64,000 nt of DNA from Heligmosomoides polygyrus polygyrus (GCA_947396885.1 OX377202.1:9796001-9860000), one strand, 5' to 3'. Positions 20,186 to 32,303 are shown, numbered from the stretch's first letter. Notes: generated from the letters alone by a model not told the origin. Made by a program: numbers and translations.

Positions 20186-21067
20186 TCCAATCTTTAGGTG
20201 CCCCTATGACTCATCGCTGTTGAGCCAGCCTGTGGTCAGACCACCCAATTTCGGCAGGTCATAACTCGCTCAGGAGTTTGATTTTGCAATTTTCACACCC
20301 ATATTCGTAATCAGCATTCCGAGCTCTTTCTAATGTTTCTGGTCTCAACTTGAAGTTCCATGGGAGGTCGAAACTCTTTCCTAGGATAATTTCTTTATGA
20401 TAACCGAATTCTATAAGAGTGTTAATGAGTAACGTGAGTCTACTAGTGAAATCTCCTTTACGACTGCAATTCCTATAGATCCGCTAGGTTTTGGAAAAAA
20501 TTATAGACCTCTTTAAATTTTCACTTGTATAGGAATTGTATTGAGGAAACCTGATCACTTTAAGGTCGAAATAACGGGTCTTATTATATTGTTTTGTATA
20601 GATATTTTCCTTTTTCTACAGTAATATTCAGGTCTGAAAAATTGTATTCATATCTATTAACATTGGTACGACCAACTTACAAACAATCTTGGTATGTGTT
20701 AGCTACAATAATTTCTACATCTCTGTCAAAATTGTGTATAATTAATATATGTATCATCCGTATATCTAAAAGGATGTTCTTTACATTGCACGACTTGATT
20801 GTGTGCATTTGTATCCTGTGCCTCGCGATTCAGAACTTTTGAAGGGATCATGGCGGAAACCAGTGAATGCCAGCTCATCTGAATGATGAGTGGCTTGCCC
20901 CCACGCCCCATATTTCAGCGGCTTTTCAGCGCATTCGGCTGCGCAATGGGCAAAGTCTCGCACAGGTAGCTGTGAGGTTGCCCCAGCGCTGTCCTTTGAG
21001 GAACTTCGCTTACTTCTACATTTGGCGCTATCAAGCAATACTTGACGTATTCTAGCCACCGAGGAGC
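20186..21067. other. No recognised gene
   Basis: AT-rich to 20800, then a GC-richer block (20820-21060) with a 100-codon minus-strand frame (20781-21083) that resembles no family I know. Confidence 0.3.
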
Positions 21068-21140
21068 CACCACCAGAGTGCACTCATAATCGAACCAGTT
21101 CGGACGACTACTGTATTACGCAGTGGCGGTCATGCGACCG
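21068..21140 (-). repeat. Degenerate tRNA-like unit
   Basis: Complement shows ACTGGTTCGATTATGAG (B box) after GGTGGTACGGTCGCATG. Weak. Confidence 0.3.
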
Positions 21141-21235
21141 TACCACCGTATGATGAGGGGCCGGTCGACTGGTTCGCTCGGTGATAGTGTTAATGCCCTT
21201 CTTGAATCGGTTTCAATAAACACGATTGCCTGCGC

Positions 21236-21484
21236 GTGATAGGAGTCGACCGACGTCGGCGAGACGTCGGGGGGACGGAGGACGACGATGATGCGCTACT
21301 GCCGACTGGTGGCGGTGTGGCACGACGAGGAAACCCGTTCGTTCGTCTCAACCGGCATCGGATGCGGCGGCGCGAGTGTGACACACGTCGCAGTCGATTC
21401 GACGTTGAGCTTCCTCGATTCCGACTGTGGAATTCTCCTGTTGTCACTGTATATGTTCACCTTTCATCTGTCCAGATTTTCTGA
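21236..21484 (+). CDS. Unrecognised GC-rich open frame, possible exon
   Basis: An 82-codon frame in a GC-rich patch (about 21190-21440). It is Arg/Asp-rich (DRRRRDVGGTEDDDDALLP) and has no domain I recognise. No clear acceptor precedes it. A chance frame in GC-rich DNA is equally likely. Confidence 0.2.
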   Translation: MIGVDRRRRDVGGTEDDDDALLPTGGGVARRGNPFVRLNRHRMRRRECDTRRSRFDVELPRFRLWNSPVVTVYVHLSSVQIF

Positions 21485-21853
21485 GAATTCTTTACGATTT
21501 TGAAGCTGCTCTTGTTAGAAAGTGCTTAAAAATTCCTGCGAGAACCTCGCAGAATGTTGCCAAACTGGAAATTACAATTTTGGAGTCTTGCTTTACCTTT
21601 TAAATCCTTCGCCTTTCCATATTTTTCTGAGTTCTCTTGGAGCGCTTCTGAAGCCTTCGAGCGAGTCCAAGTAATGAGGCTGGCGCTTTAGAATGCCAAA
21701 AAAAACTCAACGATCTTCTGGTGTGTTTGGAATGCTTCTTGCCATCGCTAAGCTCTGTATTATACTTTGCAACACCTACCATGACTTTTCCGCACCGTCA
21801 AGCTTCATTCCTATATTGCTTTTATTTTTATAAAAGCGGTCTCAAAATGTATA

Positions 21854-22152
21854 AAGGGTAAAAGGATAAAGAACGACGCGATTCAATCCCTTTTGGGATG
21901 CGCCACGCATTCTACTTCTGGGGATATCGTGGAGGCGATTTGAATGCGTATTTGGCCATACAATGACTTGCGTGGCCAGCCGATGAACAAGTCAGCACCC
22001 TATCCTTCCCAGACAAGTCTGGTACCAATTCACCGACCCTGGAGTGATGGAAAGCTTGGTTGGCCTAGGCGGGAAATCCGAACCAGGAACCTTGTATCGG
22101 GTGCACGCAACAGTCGGCGCCTCCTCCGACTGCGCTACACGCGCCCTACCAA
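21854..22152 (-). repeat. SINE-1, full length with TSD
   Basis: Complete minus-strand copy from the AAAGGATAAAG tail to TCCGACTGCGCTACACGCGCC. Exact AAAATGTATA flanks at 21844-21853 and 22153-22162. Confidence 0.93.
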
Positions 22153-22229
22153 AAAATGTATACACTGATTAAAAGGTCATCACCATGTTACCAATAAAGA
22201 TAACGAAGGAGTCAAATGCTCGTATGGAA

Positions 22230-22360
22230 GCGCGAGAGAGCAGAATTTTTCTCAGATATGAGCGGACGAGATCGCGCCACGCACTCGTCAGAATTCTTAC
22301 ATTTTACACTCGACTAATTGTGCGTCGCTTGAATACTTGTTAGAAATTCTCCATAAAGCG
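22230..22360 (+). repeat. AT-1 3' part (CGCGCCACGCACTCG block)
   Basis: GAGATCGCGCCACGCACTCG and TTACACTCGACTAATTGTG resemble the 3' part of copies near 25860 and 36740. Confidence 0.4.
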
Positions 22361-22876
22361 GCTGTATCGACCGATTTGTGCCTTCTGAAGCTTGAAACTT
22401 GAAAAAACACTGCAAATTGCAGCAGAATGCACCCTAAAAATGCGGGTACTCTTTGAAAGGCTCTATCATTACAGACAATAAAGCTTTTGAAGGTGTTTGA
22501 GACTTTTATGAGTTGAAAGGATAACAGGATAACAAAATTTTGTGACTTGTAAACAATCAGAATTGCGCCATGCATCTGTTTGGAACCTCTCACTTCAGAG
22601 TCGATTGATTGTGGATGGGCTGAATGCTTGCTATTCATCTGGTTGTTATTGGACCAGATCAACCTGCGCTCCACAGTTGGTCATAATTCTCATTCTCCCT
22701 GCAAATAGATTGCAGAACAGTGGCATGTAGAAGGCACCCACTTTTTCGCGAGCAATTGTTTGACTCCTTCCTCAGTTTTTGTGCATTTTTACCACACAAA
22801 GCTCGAAATTCTTATCTAAAGTGGATCTAAATGGGAATTTGGACCAACTGCCAAACTAATCAAGCAGCAGTGCAAG
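22361..22876. other. No recognised feature
   Basis: Frames of 62-125 codons on both strands without domains. Confidence 0.3.
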
Positions 22877-22945
22877 CAAAGTAGTCGCCCAAATCGCTTC
22901 CATCACACTGCGCAGAAGTGGGGCACACGGCGCATTCTAAGCGGA
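22877..22945 (+). repeat. SINE-1 3' fragment
   Basis: GCCCAAATCGCTTCCATCACACTGCGCAGAAGTG aligns with the CGCCTCCACGACATCCCGTAGAAGTAG block. A second scrap, ATGCATGGCGCATCTC, lies at 23140-23160. Confidence 0.5.
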
Positions 22946-23324
22946 TCATGCCTCATAAAAAACTGGCCTGAAAACGTGTCTTCTTCTGAAACACATTTGC
23001 TGCAAGACATATCCGAACCCTTTTTTCATCGACGGCCCATCAGATGTCAGAAAGTAATTAGCACGAATGCATTCCAACTGTTTTCGTCGTAAAAGCACGA
23101 ATGCATTCCAACTGTTTTCGTCATGTACCGTTAAAGCATAATGCATGGCGCATCTCTCAAAACGATTGATAAGTGCCTACATTTATCCTTCATTATATTA
23201 AAGCGGCATATGTTACGCATTCAGCAATTGAACCTGATAATTCAGTGGTTCGTTCCTCTGCTTCAGGATGCGTACATGAGCCGGCGCCTGGTTGACTGCT
23301 CCACAGCCCAGTCTACATTTCTGC

Positions 23325-23605
23325 GTCATCTGTATCACTACTGTCCCGTTGACCATTTAGTTCCTCGAGTAGGTGCCAGCAGCGTCTCCCTTCGTCCCTG
23401 TCATGTGCCAGAGTGCTCCAATGGATCCTCCTCGATTGAGGGAGAGCGTAATATCGTTCGTGCAGGGCTTTCATGAAGCAGTCCAACTTGCGCGAATTTA
23501 GTCGGTGACGGCTCCAGCGGGTGTTTGCGAAGAGCATTACGTGGCCGGCCCACCTAATTTTCGACGACTTGGTCCAGGCGACAGCACCTCTTTCGGAGCG
23601 TCACT
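23325..23605 (-). pseudogene. LINE 3' end fragment
   Basis: The minus-strand reading gives KALHERYYALPQSRRIHWSTL and EGRRCWHLLEELN, a diverged copy of the last 90 codons of the LINE at 16.4-19.8 kb, ending in a GTGATACAGATGA tail. It is 5' truncated near the DAVAWAKSSK equivalent. Confidence 0.85.
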
Positions 23606-24406
23606 TCAACTGTATTTCCTTAGGTAATGCCCTGATATGCTGATGAATGATGGACTCTATGCACCCTCTATGCAATCCTACCGTTAATCCTTTTGAGTGC
23701 AATTCTTAGCCTTCCCTGCAGACGGCTTATGTTCAGCTGCTTTCGGCTTCAGATGTTATTATTTTAGAAAACGTCCTTCCGGATCCCATACAACGCGTCT
23801 AGAAGTGCACTCTGTGAAATCAGCGGAGCTAAGAAGACTGGATAGGCTCATCCCTTCTCCCTAGAGTACCCGCCGCTTAGAGTTTCGAGTTTTTTTCGAG
23901 AAAACCAGAACAACCCAGTGCCAATTTGCAAATTTCGTTAAACGATTAGTCGTTTAGACGTAATAGGATTGGCGAACACATTTGGGACACGAAGCTGCCT
24001 GTGCGGTTCGTTCTGAGGTCCGGTTTCGTGGCTGACCGTCGAAAACCCACCCAACGCACCTCGCCTTTTTTCGGTTTCCCCGAATGATGACCAGCACTGA
24101 CGTTATGCCAGCTGCCCAGCAGCAGTTGCTGACGTCTTCTTTACCGGGTAGTCTTGCATAGGCTTCACGGCGATTTTGAGAGCCTTTTTTAACGGTAAAT
24201 GACAAATATCCACTTAAGGACCAGATCAAAATTCCTGAAAGGTCTTCCATAGCCTATCTTCACATTCATCTTAAAATAATAAAAGTTGAAGGCAAGCGAC
24301 AGAATGCCAGTGAATTCTAGATTTTCGCCGTTTTAGTGCCTTAATTGTTCCTACCTCCATATTTTATTATACAATATGATAGATATTTTTGATACCCACG
24401 TGCAGA
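23606..24406. other. No recognised gene
   Basis: Frames to 98 codons (23954-24250, minus) with no domain. Mixed composition. Confidence 0.3.
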
Positions 24407-24585
24407 AGCCGCGTGTAGCGCAGTCGGACGAGGTGCCGGTTGTCACGTGCACCCGATACCAGGTTCCTGGTTTGGATTTATCCTGGCTAATCAAGCATTC
24501 CATCCCTCCGGGGTCGATGAATTGGTACCAGACTTGTCTGTGAAGGATAAAGCGCTGACTTCGGCACCGCAATTCATTGAGAAAC
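24407..24585 (+). repeat. SINE-1, 3'-deleted
   Basis: GCCGCGTGTAGCGCAGTCGG start and full head and core; ends near CACCGCAATTCATTGAG. Confidence 0.85.
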
Positions 24586-24680
24586 CATTTCCCTTTAGGT
24601 ACAAGATGGCCTTGTAGGTCCTTTTGTGAAATGGATTGAAAAGTTCTCAGTCAAATGAAATCTTTTTGAAATCTTTCAAG

Positions 24681-24990
24681 AACACGTGTAGCGCAGTCGC
24701 AGGAAGTGACAGCTGCCGCGTGCACCCGATACCACGTTCCTGGTTCGGATTTTCAGCCTAGGCCAACCAAGCCTTCCATCCTTCCAAGGTCGGTGAAGAC
24801 CGTCCAGACTACCAGACTTGTCAGGGAAGGATAGAGCGCCGATTTGTTCAACGGCTGGCCACGCAATTCATTGAATGACCATTCGATCGTACGCATTCAA
24901 ATCGCCTCCACGACATCCAGCGGAAGTAGAATGCATGGCGCATTCCAAAAGGAATTGAATAACGCCGACCTCTATCATATATCCTATGTG
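24681..24990 (+). repeat. SINE-1, full length
   Basis: ACACGTGTAGCGCAGTCGC head, CCTGGTTCGGATTTTCAGCC B box, diverged core and a CTATCATATATCC tail. It lies in tandem with the preceding copy. Confidence 0.88.
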
Positions 24991-25314
24991 TTTCATTCAC
25001 TCTAATCAGCTTTCTAGTAAATTTTTACAACTGTATAAACGACCCCTGCATCTTATTCCTCTACAGCGCGACCTGTTGCCGGATCCTTGACGAAACTCTT
25101 GGTCTGTTTTCCACAGCGGGATCACGTCTTTAAGCCTGTATGGTTATGGCGGATGAAACGACGACATGTCGCCTCTTTATCCTCGGAAAATCTCGAAATT
25201 GCGCCGAAATCGAGCAACGCATCCCATCCTGGTTCGGAGAACCAGTAGGTCATGGGTATACAGTGTCTCACTATACCGGACTATCTTCTTCATTGCTTCT
25301 CGATGTTTATAGAT

Positions 25315-26040
25315 ACCATTCTCACGCCAAATTAGACACTTTGGACATTCCTCTAGGCAAGTTTGATGCTCTTGAAATCGAACTGAACATTTTCTAAATC
25401 AAAACGAGCTTTTTCTACAATAATAAAGAGGCTGTCCATGAGATGATTAGAATAATTTTTGGTTTAAGGAAGGTTTTTGGATCTATCCTAGTTGGGAGGG
25501 GCAGCCGTAAAGTGCCGATTGCGTACGTCGTCCCATGTCACACAACCACATCTCCTGAATTCAAATGAAAAGCCTCGCACCATGAGACAGCAGCCAAAGT
25601 TCCTGTAGAAACTCAACCTTGGGAATGGAGACGTAACCGACTAGATGCCTCCCTCCGATTAGGATAGATCCAAACTTTCGCATGACTTTTTTTGAAATTT
25701 TTCAATTCACTTGCAACAGTTACTGAACGCACAGTTGGTAATTGTATGAAGTTATTATTTTTTTAGGAAGACTGATAGCACAAAAATCGATAGCAAGAAA
25801 AATAATGAGTTAAATTTTGTCATGAAACGCTAGAAATCAGCAGCCATCCAATGTATTAAGAGAATAGATCGCACCACGCACTCGGGCAGATCGCTGCGAA
25901 TTTCGTTTGGTTGATAGTGTTAGTGTTGACTACTTGAAGCAGCGGTGTAGGAATGTGTTTTTTTTTGCAACTGTACCATCTATGTTACTCCACACAAACA
26001 GAACTTTTGCTCTCAATCAAATTAAAATCGCGACTTAACA
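25315..26040 (+). repeat. AT-1 copy split by a TIR element
   Basis: AAATTAGACACTTTGGAC...GAAATCGAACTGAACATTTT upstream and CACTTGCAACAGTTACTGAA...GATCGCACCACGCACTCGG downstream belong to one AT-1 copy. The GGATCTATCC element at 25477-25673 interrupts it. Confidence 0.6.
25477..25673. mobile_element. TTGGATCTATCC TIR MITE
   Basis: Ends TTGGATCTATCCTAGTTGGG and CCGATTAGGATAGATCCAA are inverted repeats, about 197 bp. Same family as 32304-32612 and 37948-38149. Confidence 0.8.
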
Positions 26041-26072
26041 AGTGCATGACACTATATCCTATTTGAACATAC

Positions 26073-26391
26073 TTAATGATTGTTTGGGCGCGTGTAGCGC
26101 AGTCGGAGGAGGCGCCGACTGTCGCCTGCACCTCATTCCAGATTCCCGGTTCGGATTTCCGTCCAGGCCAACCAAGCCTTTCATCCCTCCGGGGGTCGGT
26201 GAATTGGTACCAGACTTGTCTGGAAAGGATAAAGCGCTGACTGGTTCATCCGCTGGCCACCGCAAGTCATTGTATGGCCAAATACGCATTCAACTCGCCT
26301 CCACGACATCCCGTAGAACTAGAATGCGTAGCGCATCCCAAAAGGGATTGAGTAACGCCGTCCTTTATCCTTTATCCTTTAATGATTGTTT
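26073..26391 (+). repeat. SINE-1, full length with exact TSD
   Basis: SINE 26086-26378 between exact 13-bp repeats TTAATGATTGTTT (26073-26085 and 26379-26391). Good boxes A and B and a CTTTATCCTTTATCC tail. One of the best copies for defining the ends. Confidence 0.97.
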
Positions 26392-26429
26392 CGTTTTTAC
26401 GCCTTAAACAAAACAACTTTATTTCGTTA

Positions 26430-26660
26430 TTTTTTCTTAAAGTAATAAAAAAGTAAAGTTTTATAAAATTTCAAAGTGCGTACAGTTATAGGGGCAGGTG
26501 AATGAAAAGGCTTGAAATAAGTCGTACTAAATTCTTTCTTGAAAAAATTATTCTATTTTTCTTCTAGAATATTTTAGGGTTCACGACAATGGTTTGATTC
26601 TGAAGATGTTCATTCAGCTTAATTTTAAAAGCGTCAAGTTTGCATAGAGGAGCAGTTACA
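26430..26660 (-). repeat. AT-1 copy
   Basis: TTTTATAAAATTTCAAAG, GGGGCAGGTGAATGAAAAGG, CTTGAAAAAATTATTC and GATGTTCATTCAG in the reverse order of the plus-oriented copies. Confidence 0.6.
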
Positions 26661-26867
26661 TCTGAAAAGTGTTCAATGAGGTTGAAAAAGTGCACAAATT
26701 GACGCGAAAATTGTATATTTTCTAGCCTTTCCATCCTTAGCCGTTTCCATTAACCTTTCGCGAGCACTGAAGGAACCAGCAGTGCACTTAATTAGCGGGG
26801 TACTCTAGAGCCGTGTACCACTTCCTATTTTCATATTTTTAAAAAAATATTTTATGTCACTTTTTTC

Positions 26868-26970
26868 ATACGCATTCAAATTGCCTCCACGACAAAACGT
26901 AAGAGTAGAATGCGTGGCACGTTCCAAAAAACGTTCACCTTAAACAAAAGTCATCCTTTGTCCTTTATCG
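26868..26970 (+). repeat. SINE-1 3' fragment
   Basis: CATACGCATTCAAATTGCCTC to CATCCTTTGTCCTTTATC; only the 3' third. Confidence 0.75.
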
Positions 26971-26983
26971 TTATATTTCTCTA

Positions 26984-27281
26984 GTTATAAATAAAGGATG
27001 GCGTTACTTAACCCTTCTTGGGATGCGCCACGCATTTTACTTCTACGGGATGTCGTGGATGCGATTTGAATGCGTATTTGGTCATACTACGACTTGCGTT
27101 AGCCAGCCGATGAAAAAGTCAGCGCTCTATCCTTCCCAGATACGTCCAATTCACCGACCCCGGAGGGATGAAGGCTTGCTTGGCCTGGCGGTAAACCCGA
27201 ATAGGAGTCTGGTATCGGGTGCTCGCGACAGTTGGCACTTCCTCCAACTGCGCAACACGCGCCCCTCTTGGGTTATAAATA
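26984..27281 (-). repeat. SINE-1, full length with exact TSD
   Basis: SINE 26994-27271 between GTTATAAATA repeats (26984-26993 and 27272-27281). It is inverted relative to the fragment just upstream. Confidence 0.95.
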
Positions 27282-27897
27282 CCCTGCTAAAATTAGCTTA
27301 GTTTTCTTAACGCTCAGAGTAGGCCTTCTGCTTGATTAAGCTTCAGATTTCTCTCCTTCCCACCTCTATCGCCATAACACTTAGCCACTGCAGAATGAGT
27401 TGGCCTAGTTGCTGTGGAAGAGCAGCAGCAGCATTCTGCCGCAGTCGGAAACCTATTCAGGAGAAGAACCGAGTAGAAAAACGAATCCGTCCGGTCTGGC
27501 GAAAGCAGCCCGACGAGTTTTCGCGCGGTTTTTCGAACGTACGAGCGGGCGAGGCATGGGTGGGGATGCGCGCTGAGGTTTCTCCCTCGTTTCAAGGCTG
27601 GACGCTGCTGCTGAACTGCTTGCTTGAACTGTAATTATCATCAGAACCGGCATTCTAGTTTTATGGCCTGGGGCGAACCGAACCGTGGGCAAGGTGCCGT
27701 TCACAGTTCTTCAGAAGACACGGCGGGTTAAATGTTGCTGATTGAACTGCACCTTCCCTTTCATTAGGAACGCTTTAGAGGATCTCAGAAGTGGCACTGA
27801 GTTGAGAAGAATTCCTGACCAGCTTTTCTTTATTCTCTGTAAATTGCTATAGAACATGCTAGGGCAAGTTTTTACCAGAATGTGCTAGATGGATCTG
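27282..27897. other. GC-richer block, no recognised gene
   Basis: 27360-27700 has overlapping frames of 83-100 codons on both strands. None resembles a known protein. Confidence 0.3.
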
Positions 27898-28140
27898 AAG
27901 CTGGATTCATCAGCAATTAGACCAGCGGCTATGCGCGTTAGAAGGGAGAGCCATACCCACGATGTGACATTCAACATATACCAGACCCTAACCCTTCACC
28001 TGGCAAGATACCCACCCATTCATGGGTATACTGCCAGGTGCAGGATACTGGACGCTTCTCGAGGGTATCTCCACTTACTCTCGAGGATTTTTTCATCATT
28101 ACCAGGAGCTCGACGAATCCCAGCCTGGAAACCTTACTCA
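27898..28140. mobile_element. Probable GGCCGGATTCATCAA-family MITE, degraded
   Basis: AAGCTGGATTCATCAGCAATT at the left resembles the family end, and CATACCCACGATGTG matches 13480-13495. The right end is unclear. Internal CACCTGGCAAGATACCCACC and GGGTATACTGCCAGGTG form a hairpin. Confidence 0.55.
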
Positions 28141-28544
28141 GCAAAAATCAAAACCATCGTCATGCAGACTAATCTAGAGCCTCTCTGAGAAAGTAACAAA
28201 TATTTTTTAAAAATTCCCTAATAAGGAAACATTCTTAACGGGGCGTTGGAACGGCAAGAGCCAATACCATGTGAAGAATCCCCATTCTCCAAATAGTAAT
28301 CAAACATGTTTCAGTTTGAATTTATTAGAAATTTTTAAACTCATTTGCTCCAATGAGTAACCAAATTGCTTGAGATTTTGCAAAAAAAAATGTTTTTAAG
28401 GAAAAGTTAAGGTTAAAACGCATTCTAGAGTATAGAAGGAAGGGAATTTCTTTATTGGTATCTCAATGGATCAGATCGTAAACAATAACTAAACCTGGAT
28501 CATGTAATCGCTCCCTATCATGGCATTGTTACGCTGGCGACCTG
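28141..28544. other. No recognised feature
   Basis: AT-rich. Confidence 0.3.
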
Positions 28545-28712
28545 CGACCGGATTCATCAACGATTTAGAGCAATTTATCGGAGAAAATACAGCTGAAATC
28601 CTTGATATCGCGGCTTGATAAGGGGTTCCCACGGCTTGATAAGCCGCGCGATCAGGAATTTCGGCTGTATTTTCTTCCTAAAATTGTTGTAAGTTATTGA
28701 TGAATCCGGCCC
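28545..28712. mobile_element. GGCCGGATTCATCAA-family MITE
   Basis: GACCGGATTCATCAACGATT and TTATTGATGAATCCGGCC terminal repeats. An inner AAAATACAGCTGAAATCC and GGAATTTCGGCTGTATTTT pair continues the palindrome to a GGCTTGATAAG core. Confidence 0.85.
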
Positions 28713-29022
28713 TGAGAGGACAATGGCCTTTTATCAGAGACATTGTGGTCCGCTTAAGAAACTCATCAGAATTTCTTTCGGGAGAATTATACTATAACGG
28801 ATAAAAAGCCAACAATATATTATACTAGACAGGGATGTACACTATGTTGTAGGCTTCAAGGTTTTCTAACGGTTTTTAACGAAAATTTTCTGTTAAACAT
28901 TCGGTAAGTCGTTAAATTTTGTTAAAGAATGCAAATAGCCGCGAACTTTTATTTCAAAGAAAAAATATCAGGAGAACTTTTATGTTCCAAATTCAACAGG
29001 CTAACAGCACAATTCCTAATGT

Positions 29023-29346
29023 TTCATACTACAAAGTAAAGGATAAAGGATGGCGTTACTCAATCCCTTTTGGGATGCGCCACGCATTCTACTTCTACGG
29101 GATGTCATGGAGGCGATTTGAATACGTAATTGGCCTTACAATGACTTGTGGTGGCCAGCCAATGAACAGGTCAGCGCTTTATCCTTCCCAGACAAGTCTG
29201 GTACCAATTCACCGACCCCGGAGGGATGGAAGGCTTGGTCGGCCTGGGCGGGAAATCCGAACGAGGAACCTAGTATCGGGTGCACGCGACAGTCAGTGCC
29301 TCCTCCGACTGCGCTACACGCTACACGCCTATACTGCAACGTAACA
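29023..29346 (-). repeat. SINE-1, full length
   Basis: Complete minus copy, 29037-29330. Flanks ATACTACAAAGTAA and ATACTGCAACGTAA are an imperfect TSD. CTACACG is duplicated at the head end. Confidence 0.92.
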
Positions 29347-29496
29347 TGAGGAATTCACTATCAACAAAGAGTGAACGGCAAATGAACAGCTTTTAACAAC
29401 AAATTATCTTCAGAGTGTGGAGGTAGAATAGGTGCGGATTTATCACTCAAGAGAACGGTACTTTGTGGGCTGGTACCTGCATCGTACCGACAAGGC

Positions 29497-29699
29497 GGTA
29501 CATGTCGCGAAAATGAGCAGCAATGGGAGGCGAGGGCGCGCCAGCTGGTCAGGTCGTATTGAATGGGCGTGCCATTCAGAAATATGATGTACGATCGGTA
29601 TCCAAATTAGTTGGAGTGTGTTCGGTTGGTGCTGTGCTTGGTTATGATTGTCTGACACGATCTCATCTCCCATTGCTGCCCATCTTCGCTACATGAACC
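29497..29699. mobile_element. GGTACATGTCGCGAA TIR MITE
   Basis: GGTACATGTCGCGAAAATGA and CATCTTCGCTACATGAACC are inverted, continuing inward as CAGCAATGGGAGG and CTCCCATTGCTGC. 203 bp. A shorter relative is at 61711-61830. Confidence 0.75.
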
Positions 29700-31653
29700 G
29701 GTCACGAACAAATGGATTGGCATTAGGGCGCAATAGGTCAAGCACAAATAGAATGGCATTGGAGCGCGATATCTTGTCGCTATTTGCAGCTGTACTAGAA
29801 CGGATTGTTTTGCTTAGTTCTTGCTGATTTCAATGGTTTTTAAGGAGCAGTCCTTATCCGGGTTGGGGGAGGGCGCTGGGAAAGGTAAGGTATGTTGTAT
29901 TAGTGAAGATCAAGAAGAAAACTAATGAAGCTATTCAGAAAAATTTTCGGTAAAAATCCCGTTAAATAAAAATGAATAAAATTTTTGTCAAGTTGTTAAG
30001 CCAGATTTTAACAAAAAATTTCCTTAATTCGTTTAATTCGTTAAATCGTTAATCGTTAAATGTGCATCCCTAAAACCAGCACCCATCTAATGTGGGGAGA
30101 GAGTTCGATGACGTTACGCATCGGCTTCTTCTAGATGACTACGTCCGAGGGGAATGGATAAAATGTCTTAGGACTGGATATCAACCAGTGTGAGACCTGT
30201 TTAAGAAGGTTGAGGTATCTGTCGTAAGGCTGAACCAGGTGAGCGATAGGCTGGATGTGGATCATTGATTTGGACACGACGTCATTCTTAGCATTTCTGA
30301 ATCTTAAAAGCCTCTAGAAGCCTGACCGGTTGTACTGGCGACGTGACTTCAAATTCGCAAGCGATTGGGATCTTCTAGGTAAGCCACTAGGTTTCTGTTA
30401 GGTAAGCTGACCTACCATACTGCACGCATTCTTGAGGGGAAGCTCACATTCCTTTTACTACGCGTGCGAATTCCTCAAGTTCCTCAAGCACGCGATGACC
30501 TTGCCCGCGGCTGCAACCGATGGCGCCAACGATATGCCGCTCTTGGTGCCGAGTTAGGCGATGAGGAACTCGATCTTCACATCGCTCAAACCGGTGCTCG
30601 CGTCCTCACTCGCACTTTCTTCCCCAGAACGTCGCCGTCGAGAACTCGTCAGCCATGTCGGCGATACTCATACCAGCACATGAGGTCGTCCCGGCTGCCC
30701 GCTTAATTGGAGCCGCTGCTACCAATTTCGCTAGTTGAGCGGTTGCTTTAATGTTGGTTTTGCTATTAAACCGACTAGGACGATGTGGTCTTGCACAACC
30801 TGTTTCTCTGTGGAAAAAGTATCTCGCACAGGTTTCGGAGCTTCGAAGTCTTCGAAGTCGGGTAGGAATTCTTCTTCCATGGCTAAGTCTTCTTTATGCA
30901 CTTGTGGTGCTTCCTCTCCTCGCTGATTCTCTCCAGAATTCTCATCCTGCTATTCCTTAGAGGCCAATCGTGAGATAGGTTCGATAAAAGGCCTTGATTC
31001 CATGTGTGACAAGGCCTACTGTTCCAGCGTAGTCGTCTGGTGAAGCAGGCGGATAAATCACTAACCTACCAATTGATTTGGTTGGATTCGATATACTGAG
31101 AAGTTGAATGCGTGGCGCACTCGAAAGGTTCAATTTGAGCTCTACTCTATGTATGCTTGTGTACTTCAGATCGAGAAATCATAGCCTTGCATACAAGGTT
31201 ACATAGTTGTACTTCGATTTTATACCGCTAAGCTCTGCGAACTTTGAGAGTAGGCCGTGCGCTTGACATTCTTCTGAAATTTTGACCAAGAATGGGTGTG
31301 GAGATATATCCAGCACTGTATATCCAGCACTTAAACCAGGCCACTCACTCTGACTGGAAGACGTCCATGTCGTCTCAAGGAAGCGTTGTCGACAACTGCT
31401 ACGAGAGAACTGAGCATTGTTCAGAATTGGTCGATGTGGAACGTTAGTTCCGTCCAATCCCATCCCATCCTTTGTGTCTTCAAGACCTAGATGACGTAGT
31501 TGACGAGAGACAGGTCAATGGGCAGCGTCTAATTGATCAAGCTCCGGTTCGACATCTTCTAGACGCTTTGCAGGTCTTGGGAACTGCTCAAAAACGCCTT
31601 CAAGTCCATCTTCTTAATGCTAAGCTATTCTAAGACGCATTGCTATTATTCAA
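29700..31653. other. Long stretch without a recognised gene
   Basis: AT-rich to 30450. A GC-richer patch (30460-30720) has an 80-codon plus frame (30464-30706) with no recognised family. A SINE-1 scrap (TTGAATGCGTGGCGCACTC) lies at 31092-31115. Nothing else identified. Confidence 0.35.
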
Positions 31654-32209
31654 TTGGTTGTTCAATAATTAACGTCGTTTTTTTCTCTCAGATATGGTGT
31701 GAACTGCATATTTTTATGTAGTAGTGATTGCGTGGTTTAAATGATTATATACTATTTTAAAGGACAGCCTTTAGACTAATTCTCAAAAACTGAGCGTCAT
31801 CAGCAAAAGTAAATAAATTGAAAAAAAAATTAAGTTGAAAATGGACGATCATATAAAGCGGCATATTTTACTGTGTTTCACTTCCGAAAAGTAAAAAACA
31901 AAGGCAAAAAAGCGATGAAGCTTGGAAGGAATTCAGAAAAGTTTTTTTTGAAAAGAAAGTTTATGGAAAGGTAACACCTCACTAAATGGCAAAGCTTTCA
32001 ATTCCGATCAAGCTGTTAAAGATGAATTGCAGCAGTTCTTTGCTTCTAAAACCAAGAATATTCGATCGTGGAAGTCTTCAACTTATCGAAAGATGGCAAA
32101 ATGCCATCATATAAAAGGTCAATATATCACTGATTAGCCCTTTTTTGATAATATAAATAAGTTTACTTGAAAAAATATGCAAAACGACGTTATTTATCAA
32201 ACAACCTAA
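31654..32209 (+). mobile_element. Internally deleted mariner (mariner-C derivative)
   Basis: TTGGTTGTTCAATAATTAAC at the left and TTAGGTTGTTTGATAAATAA (complement of the right end) are inverted repeats, both continuing with CGTCGTTTT. Only a C-terminal transposase remnant remains: KAFNSDQAVKDELQQFFASK, then, after a shift, VFNLSKDGKMP and a stop. This matches the terminal helix region of mariner transposases. The catalytic core is deleted. Confidence 0.75.
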
Positions 32210-32303
32210 TGCAAAGAATTTATTTGTTTAATAGGATGCAAGCGACATACTTCCGGTGATTCGAAAGTTACTGATATATTTTTATTTGCTTTGGAAAAAA
32301 ACC

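Noticed and set aside
21070..21140. tRNA gene on the minus strand
   Set aside because: Only a B-box-like motif is clear; stems do not pair well by eye.
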